A stretch of 64,000 bases of DNA from Bombardia bombarda (taxonomy: Eukaryota; Ascomycota; Sordariomycetes; Sordariales; Lasiosphaeriaceae), in NCBI GenBank assembly GCA_030512295.1, contig JAULSR010000006.1, forward strand, positions 1,426,001 through 1,490,000, written 5' to 3'. Made by a program: the position numbers and the translations under genes. The first letter of the stretch is position 1. Each line of letters starts with the position of its first letter. Below the pieces are notes generated by a model. That model saw only the letters and a list, made by a program, of their open reading frames with translations, had not been told where the DNA came from and made no database searches. Below are positions 1 through 10,709 of the stretch, piece after piece.

Positions 1-968
1 GCAAGGTCTCCGGGTGGGACTTCTGCTTATCAAAGCAGAGTCCTGAAGGAAAGGAGGGCGAGGGACGCAGAGCAGTCCGAGATAAGGCCGCTTGGTTTCG
101 GGTAGACCGAACAGGTGCTTCGATTGTTGAGATACACCTGCAGACACGAGAAGGATGCAATGCAAATATGGAGCGCATCATGCCAGGCTCCCATGCTCGG
201 CCTGTGGCGACAGGAATCTCGTTCGTGAACCCAGTTGTCTGTGCCTCGTCATAGCCCATCTTGTATGGATTCAAGCTGTACCCCTGAAGCTGGATTCGTT
301 GCATCATCCGCCGCGTGAGAGGTCTCCCATAGCCAGATGCGGAGTCCGAGTAAAGAACGTGGGACTGTCTACCACCGCAGGCAGCCTTCAAGTCCATGTC
401 GTATATAGCCATGTAAGAGCCCATTGAGCCTCCCTAAATCACCTGTCATCGCTCTCTCTCCCATTGCTCTTTACTTGTAGGGTGCTTTCCCAAGTTTCCA
501 CACCAATGCCGCCATTGTGTACCATACTGCCGGTGAAAGGCTTGCTTCGGGCTGCTCGGCTCGTATCTAGCGCTCATCGGTCGTGAATCGAGCTTCAAAG
601 GAGCGTTGATGGCCGCTTTCGTTCTCCATTGCCTTCAAACTCCATCACTCTCTAACGAAAACTCGATGCCCTTCTGTCCTTTTCTTCCTCCATTTCCTCC
701 TCTTCTCTTTATGTCCGACACCCGTTGTCGCTCGCTCCAAATCGGCTTCCCTCCTTACTCTTTCGCTGCCGAGACGGAAATTCCAGCAGTTATTGTCTTG
801 GAAAGAAGATCCAACTATGAGCAAGGACTTGGCTATGATCCGCCAGTTTAGTGGTCGGATAAACGCACGGGCCCTCGGCGCCGTCGTTGTTCCGGGGTGG
901 CTGGGTTAGGTGGCAGAAATACGACGAAACGCAACCTTCTCTCCCGATGCTTCTTGTATGCGCCCACC
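1..968. other. Left edge, no recognisable gene
   Basis: I see no convincing coding region here. The open frames are short, lack family motifs and do not continue through plausible splice sites. From about 670 the sequence is CT-rich, which is usual for fungal promoters and leaders, and it probably holds the promoter of the FunK1-like gene that starts at 969. Confidence 0.5.
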
Positions 969-3190
969 ATGGCGAATCAAACTCGGTCAGAGATCATTAA
1001 AGGCAATCCTATCGGGAAAGAGCTCGATGCTTTCCGTACATCATTCAATTCAATATATCAGGCAAAGAATAACGCCAGCACTCCGGACGCACTTGATCAG
1101 CTTGGCCACGCAGGTAACTTCATTCAGCATATGTTTTAATACTTGACTAACGGGCAGGCAGATCTAAGAAATCTCTCACTCCCTCTTCTATTCTCACTAC
1201 AAAAATTGCCCATTGCAACTCTGCTCTTCTCAAAAACAGGCCATACCACTCTCCAAAGCGATCTCCTGAGACTCATTTCCGCCGTCGCGTCCGAAAACTT
1301 CGACTTCGACCGAATCAAGCCACTCCTGAATGCGGCCCTCGCCAACGAATCGGACAGTGAGATCTGGGACCAGGTCTACAACGCTGTCGCTGAAACAACT
1401 CCCCCTCCTCGCCCGATAGCCTCCTCCCTCCAGCAGACCCCATGGCTCCGTAATACGAGCAGCTTCGCGACTTCGTCGGAGTACTGCAAATATGTGGATG
1501 AGGTGCTTAAGGAGGAGCTTGGCCCTATATATGTCAGGCTCCGCGACTTCGACCAGACATACTTTGGTGATGTGGCCGACCTCGAAACGGCATCCGAGGC
1601 CTTTTTCAAGCAGTGTATAAAAGGCAGTGATCTGCTTTTTGATAACGGCTGGACGGGATGGCCAAAGGACGCGAACCAGGACGATGTGTTAAAGCAAACT
1701 TTACTAACAGGCTGTCGACATTTGCGGAGGGTCACAAGTCGGCTCCTGTAGGACAACGAAGACCGCTAGCGAGGCCCAGTGAGCCGATCGATGGCTCTAT
1801 CGCCATACGTAAGATGGATATCGGTTTTGTGAATGATTCGAAAGCCGGGAAAGACTCGAGATGCCACTGGTCGCAGATACTTGTGCCAGGAGAGCTGAAG
1901 AGCAACCCGTCTGCCGACAGAGCTTCGGAAGCATGGCTTGATCTAGGGAGATATGCCAGAGAGGTGCTTGCTGCTCAATACACACGTCGCTTTGTCTTAG
2001 GCTTTACTATCTGTGGGTCTCTCATGAGGATATGGCAGTTTGATCGCCTGGGAGGTATCGCGTCCGGGCAATTCGACATCAATGAAGACGGACTCCGTTT
2101 TGTGTTCACGATCCTTGGGTTTCTTTGGATAGATGAAGAACAGCTTGGGTTCGACCCTACCATTATCACATCAGGCGACGAAAGATATATCGAGATTAAA
2201 CGCGGCCACGAAACAGAGCGCCTAATTATCGACAAGCGAATAAAGCGCGCGCCTTGTATAGCCGGCCGGGCGACAACGTGCTGGAAAGCCTATCGCAAGG
2301 AAGATCCACAAACACCACTTGTCATCAAAGACTCATGGCAATATACGGAACGTGAAGAAGAGGGGGAGCTACTCCGTGAGGCTACCGACAGAGGTGTTAT
2401 CAACGTGGCCCGATATTATCACCATGAGACTGTTCAAGTCGACGGCACGGACGACGATATCCGAAGCAATGTACGGAAGGAACTGGACATCACAACTGCT
2501 GAGAATTACCGAACAGGACGCTCGGCCATGTTAGGGAGCACAAGTACAGCTACTACCCTACGGAAAGGTCGCAGCACAGCCGGGGTGAGACGATCGTCCA
2601 GCCAGACTGGCGCTCCACTCCCGCCTAGCAAACGATCCTGTTCCACTTCTCCGACCAAGCTAGCTAGTAGTCCTCTGCCGAACCGAGTGCACCGCCGGGT
2701 TGTACTCCGCGATTTCGGGGAGCCAATCTACAAAGCAAGCTCTCGAGCAGCTCTGCTCCGTGGGCTCGAGGGCTGCATAGAAGGACACGAGTCTCTGCAC
2801 AAGGCCGGCTTCCTTCACAGGGATATTTCGATCAACAATCTCATGATTAATGAAGACAATAATAACCCTTCCTGGACCTCGTTCTTGATTGATCTAGACC
2901 TTGCCATCAGAGAACGGCGTGACAGTGCCTCGGGAGCGAAAGGAAAGACGGGAACTAGGGCTTTTATGGCAATTGGGGCGCTTCTTAGCGAGCAACATTC
3001 CTTCATGCACGACCTTGAATCATTCTTCTGGGTGCTATTTTGGATATGCGTTCATTTCGAAGGGCCGGGCCAAGGGAGAGTTGTCCCAAGGTTTGACAAG
3101 TGGAATTCAGTAGATACAGAGGAACTAGCACGGCTTAAAAAAGGTGAGATAGATCATGAAGGGGACTTCCTCAGAACAGCGGAGGACTGA
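969..3190 (+). pseudogene. FunK1-type fungal protein kinase, frameshifted and C-terminally truncated
   Basis: This is a member of the fungus-specific FunK1 kinase family, which is expanded in multicellular fungi and whose substrates are unknown. Exon 1 is 969-1113, followed by a 48 bp intron (1114-1161, branch TGACTAAC, acceptor GCAG) and a second exon. The reading frame then shifts at about 1692: the first frame reads ...DDVLKQ, and the family-like sequence (LSTFAEGHKSAP) continues in another frame to 3190. No GT-AG intron of normal size explains the change; a one-base deletion does. The kinase core is recognisable: a Lys in VIKDSWQY, HRDISINNLM (catalytic loop with Asp and Asn) and LIDLDLAI at the DFG position, then MHDLESFFWVLFWICVHF, typical of FunK1. 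The protein stops after FLRTAED, where by recollection the family runs on for some 50-60 residues. A possible rescue intron (donor near 3145, acceptor near 3208) would give an unrelated tail. I infer a decaying copy, although sequence error at 1692 is possible. Confidence 0.8.
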
Positions 3191-3476
3191 CGGGTTTTTA
3201 TTCTTAGGTACTTTTGCTAAAGAAATCGGTGAAAGAGTACTTCCGAAATTAATTTCTAACTTAGTTCAGTGTTAGCGTTGTCAAACCCGGAAGGGGTCCC
3301 TGAACACACCCTTGTAAGTCATTGAAAATAACATTTGACACCCCGGTGGAGGTGTACTTTGGAGTTGTCTCGTGTGATGCAGTCAGTGCCTTTTGATTAA
3401 TTGATGGTCCATGGCAATAATGCGGAGTTCTGCTGGTCAGCATCGATTCACCAATCTGTAACAAAATAAGAGCAGG

Positions 3477-5486
3477 ATGCCGCAAGGCAAGAGACACGTG
3501 ACTGGCTCTGCCACAAGCGCGTCGGCAAGTCACCAAGTCAAGAAGGTTCTGCATACTCTCTACATGAATCCGCACTACAGCCCGTTTGATGCCCTTGGTC
3601 TTGACCCTGGTCGTCAAACAAGAGACACGATCAGCCAGGCCTACAGGAAGGCAAAATTGCATTGCCACCCAGATACTCGACGCAGGAATGCTATCAATCC
3701 AGACCGATGGCCCTCGATGATTCATTTGGATGCGGCGCAAGCCTACCTTCAACGCAGGCTGACCGACCAGGATGTCGTCAGTCAGGAAGTTGTCGAACTT
3801 TATTCCAAGTTTCCCCGGACATTCTTTCCTGCCGAAGCGGTGGGTAGTCCGCTTGTTTATCAGGCCCTTAGCTCGTCGATAAGCAACTTCGGTCAATGTG
3901 ATGAGTGCCACATGGTTGTCGCGTCTGCGTTTCTACAAGAACACGTCCAGGAAGAACACGTCCAGGAGGAACACGTCCAGGAAGAACACCCCTCCTCGAC
4001 ATGCGAGCTCTGCGGAAATGTCATATCTGCTCCGACCCCAACTGCCCATTGCCGGGATGCCCACGCCGAGAAAGTCTGTCACGTCTGCACTGCGCTGATG
4101 GCCGATAACGACATAGAGGGCCACATACGGCGGGAGCATTCTTGTTACCTTTGCGGCAAGCAGCTTGGCAACGAGACTCTTCAGCAACACGTTATCGCTG
4201 GCCATTCACTCGACCCGTGCGGTGAGTGTGGGAAGGAAAGCTCCACCAAAGAATTAGCGGAACACCTTGACAGCTGTCATGACCCCGTACTCTGCCCCAT
4301 CTGCGAAAGCTGGCACTTTGATGTTCGACTTCAAGCTCATCTCACGCTGTGGCATTCATGGGATCCACGCCGAGTGTGCGAAACCGAGAGCCCCGGGTGG
4401 CCAGACCATTTCGTGCAACGGCATGCTTGGCTTGAGTGCCCATTCTGCCGGACGCTCATCATGGAAGACAAACTCTGGTCGCACCTCTCAAATGAGTCCA
4501 GTCATCTTTTTCGAAGATGTAATGGTTGCCCAGAGTCAGCCCGAGCATTTGTTGCCGACGTGGGCCACATCAGCGCAGCGCACGCTATCCAACGATGTGT
4601 TGAATGCCTGGGACGCTTCGCCGGCCCGGACCTCAACCGGCATCTGTGTGAAATGCATCAGTGGAAGAAATGCCCTTACTGCGATAGAGTGGAACCTTTA
4701 ATATCTTATAAAGAACACGTCTCTATGGACCACCAGTTTGGAAACTGTCCGGTGTGTGGGGAGTCAGTAGAGAGCACCACACGTAACTCACACCTCGTTG
4801 ACGTGCATTCATGGAGGCTATGCTACTATTGTGACACGGTCGAGGAGATCGAGGACCTCCGACAGCATATCTTGCAGAGTCACAACCAAACCGAACCCTG
4901 CCCGGTCTGCCCGGGATTGCAGACCGTCCAGGGGCTATCATTTCATCTCCGTGAAGTCCACTCATGGGTTAAATGCCCATATTGCGAAGAAGTGAGGCCT
5001 GCCGAGTCACTTGGGCAGCATGCCGACGACCACCGGCCCAAAGAGTGCACCATTTGTCACGAAGTATACCCCGAAGTAGGAATGGCGTCTCATCTCCGGG
5101 ATGGGCATTCATTCAAGCAATGCCCCTTTTGCCCGACGCTTGAGTCGGAAGATGACCTTCGGCGTCATATCTGGGAACGCCACTTTACCACTATCCAGGG
5201 ACCTCAGAGCCTTCCCGTGATGGAGAGTGACACGAACGAAGTGGGTCGCTTGGCTTCGGAGGATCCAGATGTCAGAAGCTGCCTTTACCCTAGTTGCACC
5301 TACACAGGTTCTAGGTCTGATATTGCAAGCCACAGACGAACAAGCCACCGTCGGGCCGGTGAATCTCCCTCCATCAAGGAGCCACGGGTAGACTGCCCCC
5401 ATCAGGGCTGCAGCTATAGGTGCTCCAAGTCTAACATGTCGCGGCACTTAAGGAATGCCCACCGACGTGAAGGACGAGCCAGATAA
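3477..5486 (+). CDS. J-domain protein with a tandem array of about 19 CCHH zinc fingers
   Basis: This is an intronless gene of 669 aa. Residues about 31-105 read as a DnaJ-type J domain: YSPFDALGLDPG, a helix TISQAYRKAKLHC, then the HPD tripeptide (residues 64-66) needed to stimulate Hsp70. From residue 141 to the end runs a near-continuous array of finger-like units, mostly C-x2-C-x11-H-x4-H, joined by very short linkers often reading HSW or HSF before CPYC or CPFC. I count about 19, of which the seventh has lost its second Cys. The last two have C-x4-C spacing and look like classical C2H2 fingers. The linkers are not the TGEKP type of DNA-binding arrays. A short QEEHV repeat interrupts the first finger. 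I do not know a characterised protein with this order of domains. Possible roles are a chaperone co-factor with a protein- or nucleic-acid-binding array, but this is inference. It lies 286 bp downstream of the broken FunK1 gene, on the same strand. Confidence 0.85.
   Translation: MPQGKRHVTGSATSASASHQVKKVLHTLYMNPHYSPFDALGLDPGRQTRDTISQAYRKAKLHCHPDTRRRNAINPDRWPSMIHLDAAQAYLQRRLTDQDVVSQEVVELYSKFPRTFFPAEAVGSPLVYQALSSSISNFGQCDECHMVVASAFLQEHVQEEHVQEEHVQEEHPSSTCELCGNVISAPTPTAHCRDAHAEKVCHVCTALMADNDIEGHIRREHSCYLCGKQLGNETLQQHVIAGHSLDPCGECGKESSTKELAEHLDSCHDPVLCPICESWHFDVRLQAHLTLWHSWDPRRVCETESPGWPDHFVQRHAWLECPFCRTLIMEDKLWSHLSNESSHLFRRCNGCPESARAFVADVGHISAAHAIQRCVECLGRFAGPDLNRHLCEMHQWKKCPYCDRVEPLISYKEHVSMDHQFGNCPVCGESVESTTRNSHLVDVHSWRLCYYCDTVEEIEDLRQHILQSHNQTEPCPVCPGLQTVQGLSFHLREVHSWVKCPYCEEVRPAESLGQHADDHRPKECTICHEVYPEVGMASHLRDGHSFKQCPFCPTLESEDDLRRHIWERHFTTIQGPQSLPVMESDTNEVGRLASEDPDVRSCLYPSCTYTGSRSDIASHRRTSHRRAGESPSIKEPRVDCPHQGCSYRCSKSNMSRHLRNAHRREGRAR
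3939..3983 (+). repeat. 15 bp in-frame tandem repeat (QEEHV units)
   Basis: Three consecutive 15 bp copies of gaacacgtccaggaa (one with a single base change), followed by a partial fourth copy, lie in the zinc-finger gene. Each copy adds five residues (EHVQE), so the distance between the Cys pair and the terminal His residues of finger 1 varies with copy number. Confidence 0.9.
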
Positions 5487-6532
5487 CAAGTGAGGGTCCC
5501 GATCGGGTTTCAAAAAGTGCTCTACAGGACAAGCGGTCTGCCCAAGACATGAAGTAGGAAACCATGGCGAATCTGAAGACAAAATAATACACGTACTGTA
5601 TTGACACTGGGCAACGGCCGGTCAACTGCTTGCAAGGGGGTATTCAACTAGGCACATCAGCTGCTTGATACGGCGATTAGATAAATACAAAGGAGGCTTT
5701 TGCGTGCCGTGGGAGCATGCTGCATGGTTCATTTACTGCGAACTGGTTCTACGGGTAGCATATGTAGATATGCAGCCAACCACCCGGCTGCTTGATCGGA
5801 GGTTGCGGCTTGAGTGTGGAACCAGAGGAACAAATCCAGCGGTGTCATCTGAAATGACCATTGTAACTACTAAGTTGTGAAACCAATCTAGAAGAATGCA
5901 TCGAGAAGGTGCAACCTATTCGCGAAAGTCAAGACCAAGATTATCCCCTTCATGTTCTATATGTCCAAGCCCGAATTTGTACTGGTACGGGGAGCACAGC
6001 ACCGAAGTCATCAACTGGGATAGAGGGGATAAAGCCTTGATCGTCTTCTGGTGTCTGTAATGGTATGGATGGCACGAAACTAGCCCCATCCATCTCTTCA
6101 GGGATGGATGATAGATCGCCGAAATCAGACTGGTATTTGGCTCCCACCAGCAAACTCAATCTTGTCTGGGAAGCCCCCACCGAATGCATAGGTGGCTCCT
6201 CCTGGGGCAGAAGCCTGGCAGACAACCAAGTCCTCTGGCGGAAATGCTGATGAACTTTTCCTTCTGAGGGCTGACAAAGCGTCGTGAAGGCGGCATAGGA
6301 CGCCTTCGCTTAGGTCCGGACTTGGTGTGGCAGCTCTCCGGTTCCTTATTATCTTGGCGACGCTTTCGTCTTGTCTGACCATATCCTCCTTCTGTAGGGG
6401 TATTCCCGTAAGGACACTGCAAGCATGAACAACATGGGCTGGACGACGAGAAGTTGGTCAGGTATGTGCATCTACATTCAGAGAACCATGTTTCTTTTTG
6501 GCCCACAATAATAACACACTCACACATATACA
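5487..6532. other. Gap before the O-methyltransferase relic
   Basis: No gene can be assigned. On the minus strand two overlapping frames between 5950 and 6382 have a fairly protein-like composition (for example KIIRNRRAATPSPDLSEGVL and VPSIPLQTPEDDQGFIPS) but no recognised domain, no clear start and no splice pattern that joins them. They could be remains of another decayed gene. A GT...AG interval at about 6460-6533 looks like an intron that once preceded the O-methyltransferase exon. Confidence 0.4.
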
Positions 6533-6854
6533 GGTGCCCGCGCGTACTACTTCCGCAACGTACTCCACAACTGGACAGACGAGAAGTGCATCCAGATCCT
6601 CGACAACCTCCGGCCCGGCTTCACCAAGGACTCGGTGGTCCTGATCGACGACATGGTGGTGTCGGAGCGCGGCGCCCCGTGGAGGGTGGCAGTGATGGAC
6701 ATGACCATGGCCACCACGCTCGCCGCCCGCCCTGGAGCGGACCGAGGCCCAGTGGCGTGCCATCTTCGAGGCAGCCAACTGGGAGATTCTGAGAATTGTC
6801 GACTACAGGGCTGACACGCAGGACTGCATCATTGTTAGTGTTCCCAGGGACTAA
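6533..6854 (+). pseudogene. 3' fragment of a fungal O-methyltransferase
   Basis: The sequence matches the C-terminal third of SAM-dependent O-methyltransferases of the kind found in fungal secondary metabolism. It starts at GARAYYFRNVLHNW, continues through ILDNLRPGF and SVVLIDDMVV and reaches MDMTMATTLAA. There the frame changes by one base, with an extra C at about 6728, and the homology resumes as ALERTEAQWRAIFEAANWEI and ends with IIVSVPRD and TAA at 6852-6854. The catalytic-His/Asp region (LHNWTDEKC) is present. The SAM-binding N-terminal two thirds are missing: upstream of the putative acceptor at 6531-6533 no methyltransferase sequence can be read. It is a relic with both a 5' truncation and a frameshift. 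No other biosynthetic genes surround it. Confidence 0.8.
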
Positions 6855-8664
6855 CGAGTGAGTGCGCTTGTCGACGAGCTGGGCTTTCAACAAGCTGGGC
6901 TTGTTTGCGCGAATCTTGAGTGAGAGAGAGGAGGTGTGAGGATCATGTTTCACCGTCAGATTACCTTCTTTTCGCCTGTGTGCCTGCTGAATTCCTGAGA
7001 TATTTTCTAACCATGAACTGCGTACTGGTGTTACTACCTTAGCCAAACCAGGTTTTATACGGCTTTCCTCGGTGTCATCGCGACCTACTGACAGCTGCAG
7101 GGTGGTAAGTGAATATCAGTAGTCCACGGGCTACCTCAGTTCAACATCGTCAGAGGCGACAAAAGTCAAAAACCCCATTGTTTTGAGCTGTGGGATACAC
7201 GGCATTGCGGGACAGGTGAAAAACCTCAGGAATGTCGGTCTACCATCAGACCGTCAACCACATATGGATGCGATTCAGTCGACAACCCAAGAATCCGGCA
7301 TCCGCCGGAGAACCATCGCCAACGGACGGCAGGTCCGTCCATAGTACGGACGTTGTGCGGGAGCGGGAGCGGGGCTATGCCTTCACAATTGGCGGAACCC
7401 CCTTTGGCTCCCGCTCGGTTACCACGGTTACATTCCTTCGACGGATGTCGTCGTTAGTGCGGACGTCATCATCTGCGCCCAGAGGGGCGGCAAAAATGAT
7501 TTACATCCTCGTGGCTATATTTGAGACTTGACCAAGATTGTGGAATGCTGGACAATGTGTTTCGTATTGGTCTTGGGTCTTCTCAGCCTGGCCTCTTTTG
7601 ACGGAGAATTAAAGCAAGCCATTTGGACGAAAAAGAAAAAAGAAAAAAAGAAAGTCAACAAAGCCTAGCCTAGCCGGAGATGCTGGGTGCGGCTGATGGT
7701 TAGGTGCAGCTAGTCTAAGCCCGTCCCGGCATCTGTGCAGTTAGCTAGAATAGTGCATCTGTCGCTGTGGCCCATTTTGATCTCGATGTCTTGGGCGAGG
7801 CGGCATGGAAGACGGGGCCCATCGCGGCTTGACTGAGATCCAAAACAGACCTGTGACTGCCGCCACAGCCAGTTGTTGCTGTTGTGCTTGCTGTCTGTCG
7901 GATTTCCTCGCAATCTGAAGCAGAAGTCGTGGCTCACGCTTTTTGTCCTTTGGTTCGTCTATCTGCATTCGGCATTGGCTGCGACTTCTTCTTTGGCGAA
8001 CCTGCTTGAGCTAAAAAGTCAATTCACAACGCCCTACGCTCAGCTGGTTGGCCAGCAACAGGGATCAGTTTGCCCAGTTGTGGCGCTGGTCGTGGCACTG
8101 CCCGCCTGGCTTTGGGCCTGTCAACGGCTCAGAGCGCACCCGACAGCGGGTCGTCGCCCGGCCAAGTGGACGAGTGGGGTTGCACAAGTGGCTGCGCCAA
8201 CAAGACGCACCGCATTCAGGCCTGCCTGCCCGTTGTCTCGAGGATGGAAGGCCAAGCCCCAAAGCCGGTTGCCTGTGAAAGTGCGAACCTGGAAACAAGC
8301 TGACCCGAGACCTCAACGTTGCGAAACCCAACCAAGCCAAACCGCCCACGCGTCTTTTCTCACCACCCCCCTTCTTCTTCCTCTCAGCCTCTTGTTTGCA
8401 TCGTGACCATGACTTTGTTTCTCTGAATTTTGCCAAGTTATTCACTCTTGTTTTCCCGTCTCTTTCTGTCGCATTGTTTGCGTTTCTGGCCATATCCACA
8501 GAAGATCGATCGATCGACCAGCCGTCTTCCTTGGCCTTGAGAGTGGACGGGGTGTTTTTTTCGCACTCTGACACCGGTAAACCTCTTACCTTCTTACCTA
8601 GCAGCCGATTCCTGCAACAACCTCGACACCGACACAGCGACAGCAACACTCGCTCCTCGCCGCA
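6855..8664. other. Intergenic region upstream of the MARVEL gene
   Basis: No supported coding region. There is an A-rich stretch at about 7629-7655 and a CT-rich segment from about 8340 to 8480 that is probably part of the promoter and leader of the gene starting at 8665. The longer open frames, including the minus-strand one at 8065-8724, are low-complexity shadows. Confidence 0.5.
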
Positions 8665-9746
8665 ATGTGGGACGACTTCGAGCTCCACGCGGAGCAGATC
8701 CCTACTTGGAAGCTCATATTCCACGTCCTCCAGATTGTCTTCGCCTTTGTGCTCTGGTGTCTCGAGATCGCCGTCTTTAGGGCAGCCGACGCGCCCATCA
8801 ACGGCAATAATGGCTGGACCTTTGCTGCCGTACGTTTCTACAGTCCCCCAACCCTATGGTATGAGCTTACTGACTGACCTCTCTCTCTCTCTCTCTCCAG
8901 TTCTTCCTCACCATCCCAGCCTGGATCTACCTCGCCATGGCGCCGCGATTCCCCCGGACGCGCAAGCTAGCACAGCCCCACGCCATGGTCGGCGTCGACC
9001 TCTTCTTCACCCTCATTTGGCTCTCGGCCTTTGCGACCCAGGCCGCCTACAACACGGCCAACTCGTGCGGCTCTGTCTGCGGCATCAGCAAGGCCATTGT
9101 CGGACTGGGCTTCTTCGTCTTGTACGTATCTACCCACCCACCCCCCCCACCCCCAACCTCCTTACCTCATATGTACCACAACAACTAACCCCTCCCCACC
9201 AGCCTCTTCTTCTGCGTCACCACCTTCCTCAGCATCTACACCCTAAAATACTACCAATGGAACCACCGCCTCCCCGGCTACGACAAGGGCGCCGGCTCCT
9301 CCGCGCAAAACATCGACCCCGACAAGGCCGCCTTCTCCATGACCCCCCACGACGAAGAAGCCTACGCCCCCGTCAACCTATCCGATCGCGACGACGACAC
9401 CCACATGGGCGCCCACTCGGACTACTCGGCCGACCCTTACGGCGCCCCGGGTGGCGGTAGCCATGTTGGCTCGGACCCCTTTGTCGGCGGCGGCGGTGGT
9501 GGTACCAGTCATGTCGGCACGGTCAGCAGCTACGGAGGGCTGAATGACAACCCGTTCAGGCAGGATAACAGCAATCCGTTTGAGAGCGACACCGAGTACC
9601 GGCCGGCGGGGTCGTCGATCCATAGTGGGCTTGGTCTTGGTGGCGGCGGTTCAGGTGTTGGTGGGTATGCGGCGCCGAGCGCGCATGATGATTATGATGA
9701 TGGGGCGAGGTTTCCGAATGCGAATTATGATCGGATAGCGAGGTAA
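8665..9746 (+). CDS. MARVEL-domain four-pass membrane protein with NPF motifs
   Basis: Three exons (8665-8829, 8901-9121, 9203-9746) give 309 aa. The introns have gtacgt donors and ccag/ccaccag acceptors. Four hydrophobic segments at about residues 18-38, 52-69, 84-104 and 119-142 form the MARVEL/tetraspan topology, with both ends predicted in the cytosol. The first starts in WKLIFHVLQIVFAF, and a pair of Cys (111 and 115) sits in the loop before the last helix. The long hydrophilic tail (about 150-309) is rich in Asp, Gly and Ser and contains two NPF tripeptides at 245-247 and 253-255, known ligands of EH domains in endocytic adaptors. Proteins of this family organise plasma-membrane microdomains or vesicle traffic. 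The exact function of this member is unknown. The start ATG is the first in-frame Met before the first helix. Confidence 0.88.
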
Positions 9747-10709
9747 GGGTGGGGGGAGGATGAGGTGGGCAGTTGGAAAGTGTAATAGGGGGCGAGAGTG
9801 AGGGTTTACCTCATCTCATCTCTGGAGGGAGAATTGAGGTGGTGAGCTGGGGGGTGGGGATTCATCTCTAAAGAGAGTTGTGCTCTATGGAGAGAGTTGA
9901 AGAGGTGGGAGAAGGGCAGAGCGATTCGGAAAAAGTGACGGGCCATGGGCCATGAGAAGAGCGACAGTAAGGAGGATGCGCACATATACGCTGGCAGAAC
10001 GACGGACCAGGGGAGGAGAGCGAATAGTGGAGGGCGCGTGCGTGGTACGAATGAGTGTGTCACATAATCGGCGGTCTTCGGGTCTATTTCCTTTTATTTT
10101 TACACGCGGATTAGGGTAACCTGGGCTCCGGGCTTCGATGTATTCTTTCATCATCTTTGTTTTATTTCTATCTCTCTCTCGGTGTTTGGTCGGCGTCACA
10201 AGAGTCAGTTTATCGGCAGCAAAGAAAGAGATACCATGATACCATGAGAGAGTGTATTTGAGACTGATTTTTGTTTTTGATATTGCAACACAAGTCGCGT
10301 TGCTGATGCGCTACATACGCTACATGCTTTATGGACGTGAGGGCACGTATGCCTCTTTCCCCCTTTTGTATATATATGCCATAATCTAGTAACCAACGCC
10401 AGACGCCCAGACTGAGAGTAAGTACCCCCCTTTCCTTTTTTCCCATATGTATTTGTCCACTATGCAGACCCGGATGGGGGGAGAGCAATGAGGCAAACCT
10501 GATTACCATTGTTTTTGATGGCAGCCAACAGTAGTAAGGCTGGGCCTCATCATTATCGCCATGACCCGGTGAAGCCCACGGCTGTGCTTTCAGCAGCATG
10601 GTGGAGATTGCTTGAGCAGCCTGCAAAGACAGGCAGATGGATAACAAGCCTGCATCTTCCCCCCTTTTGAGCGAGAAACCACCGAATTCCGAATCACAGC
10701 CCCCCCCCC
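9747..10709. other. Convergent 3' region between the MARVEL gene and NOP16
   Basis: About 960 bp between two convergent genes, presumably their 3' untranslated regions. I see no gene. Open frames on the minus strand here carry no family motif. Confidence 0.5.

Noticed and set aside
6533..6854. Secondary-metabolite gene cluster around the O-methyltransferase
   Set aside because: No polyketide synthase, peptide synthetase, P450 or transporter is present in the window, and the only candidate gene is a fragment.
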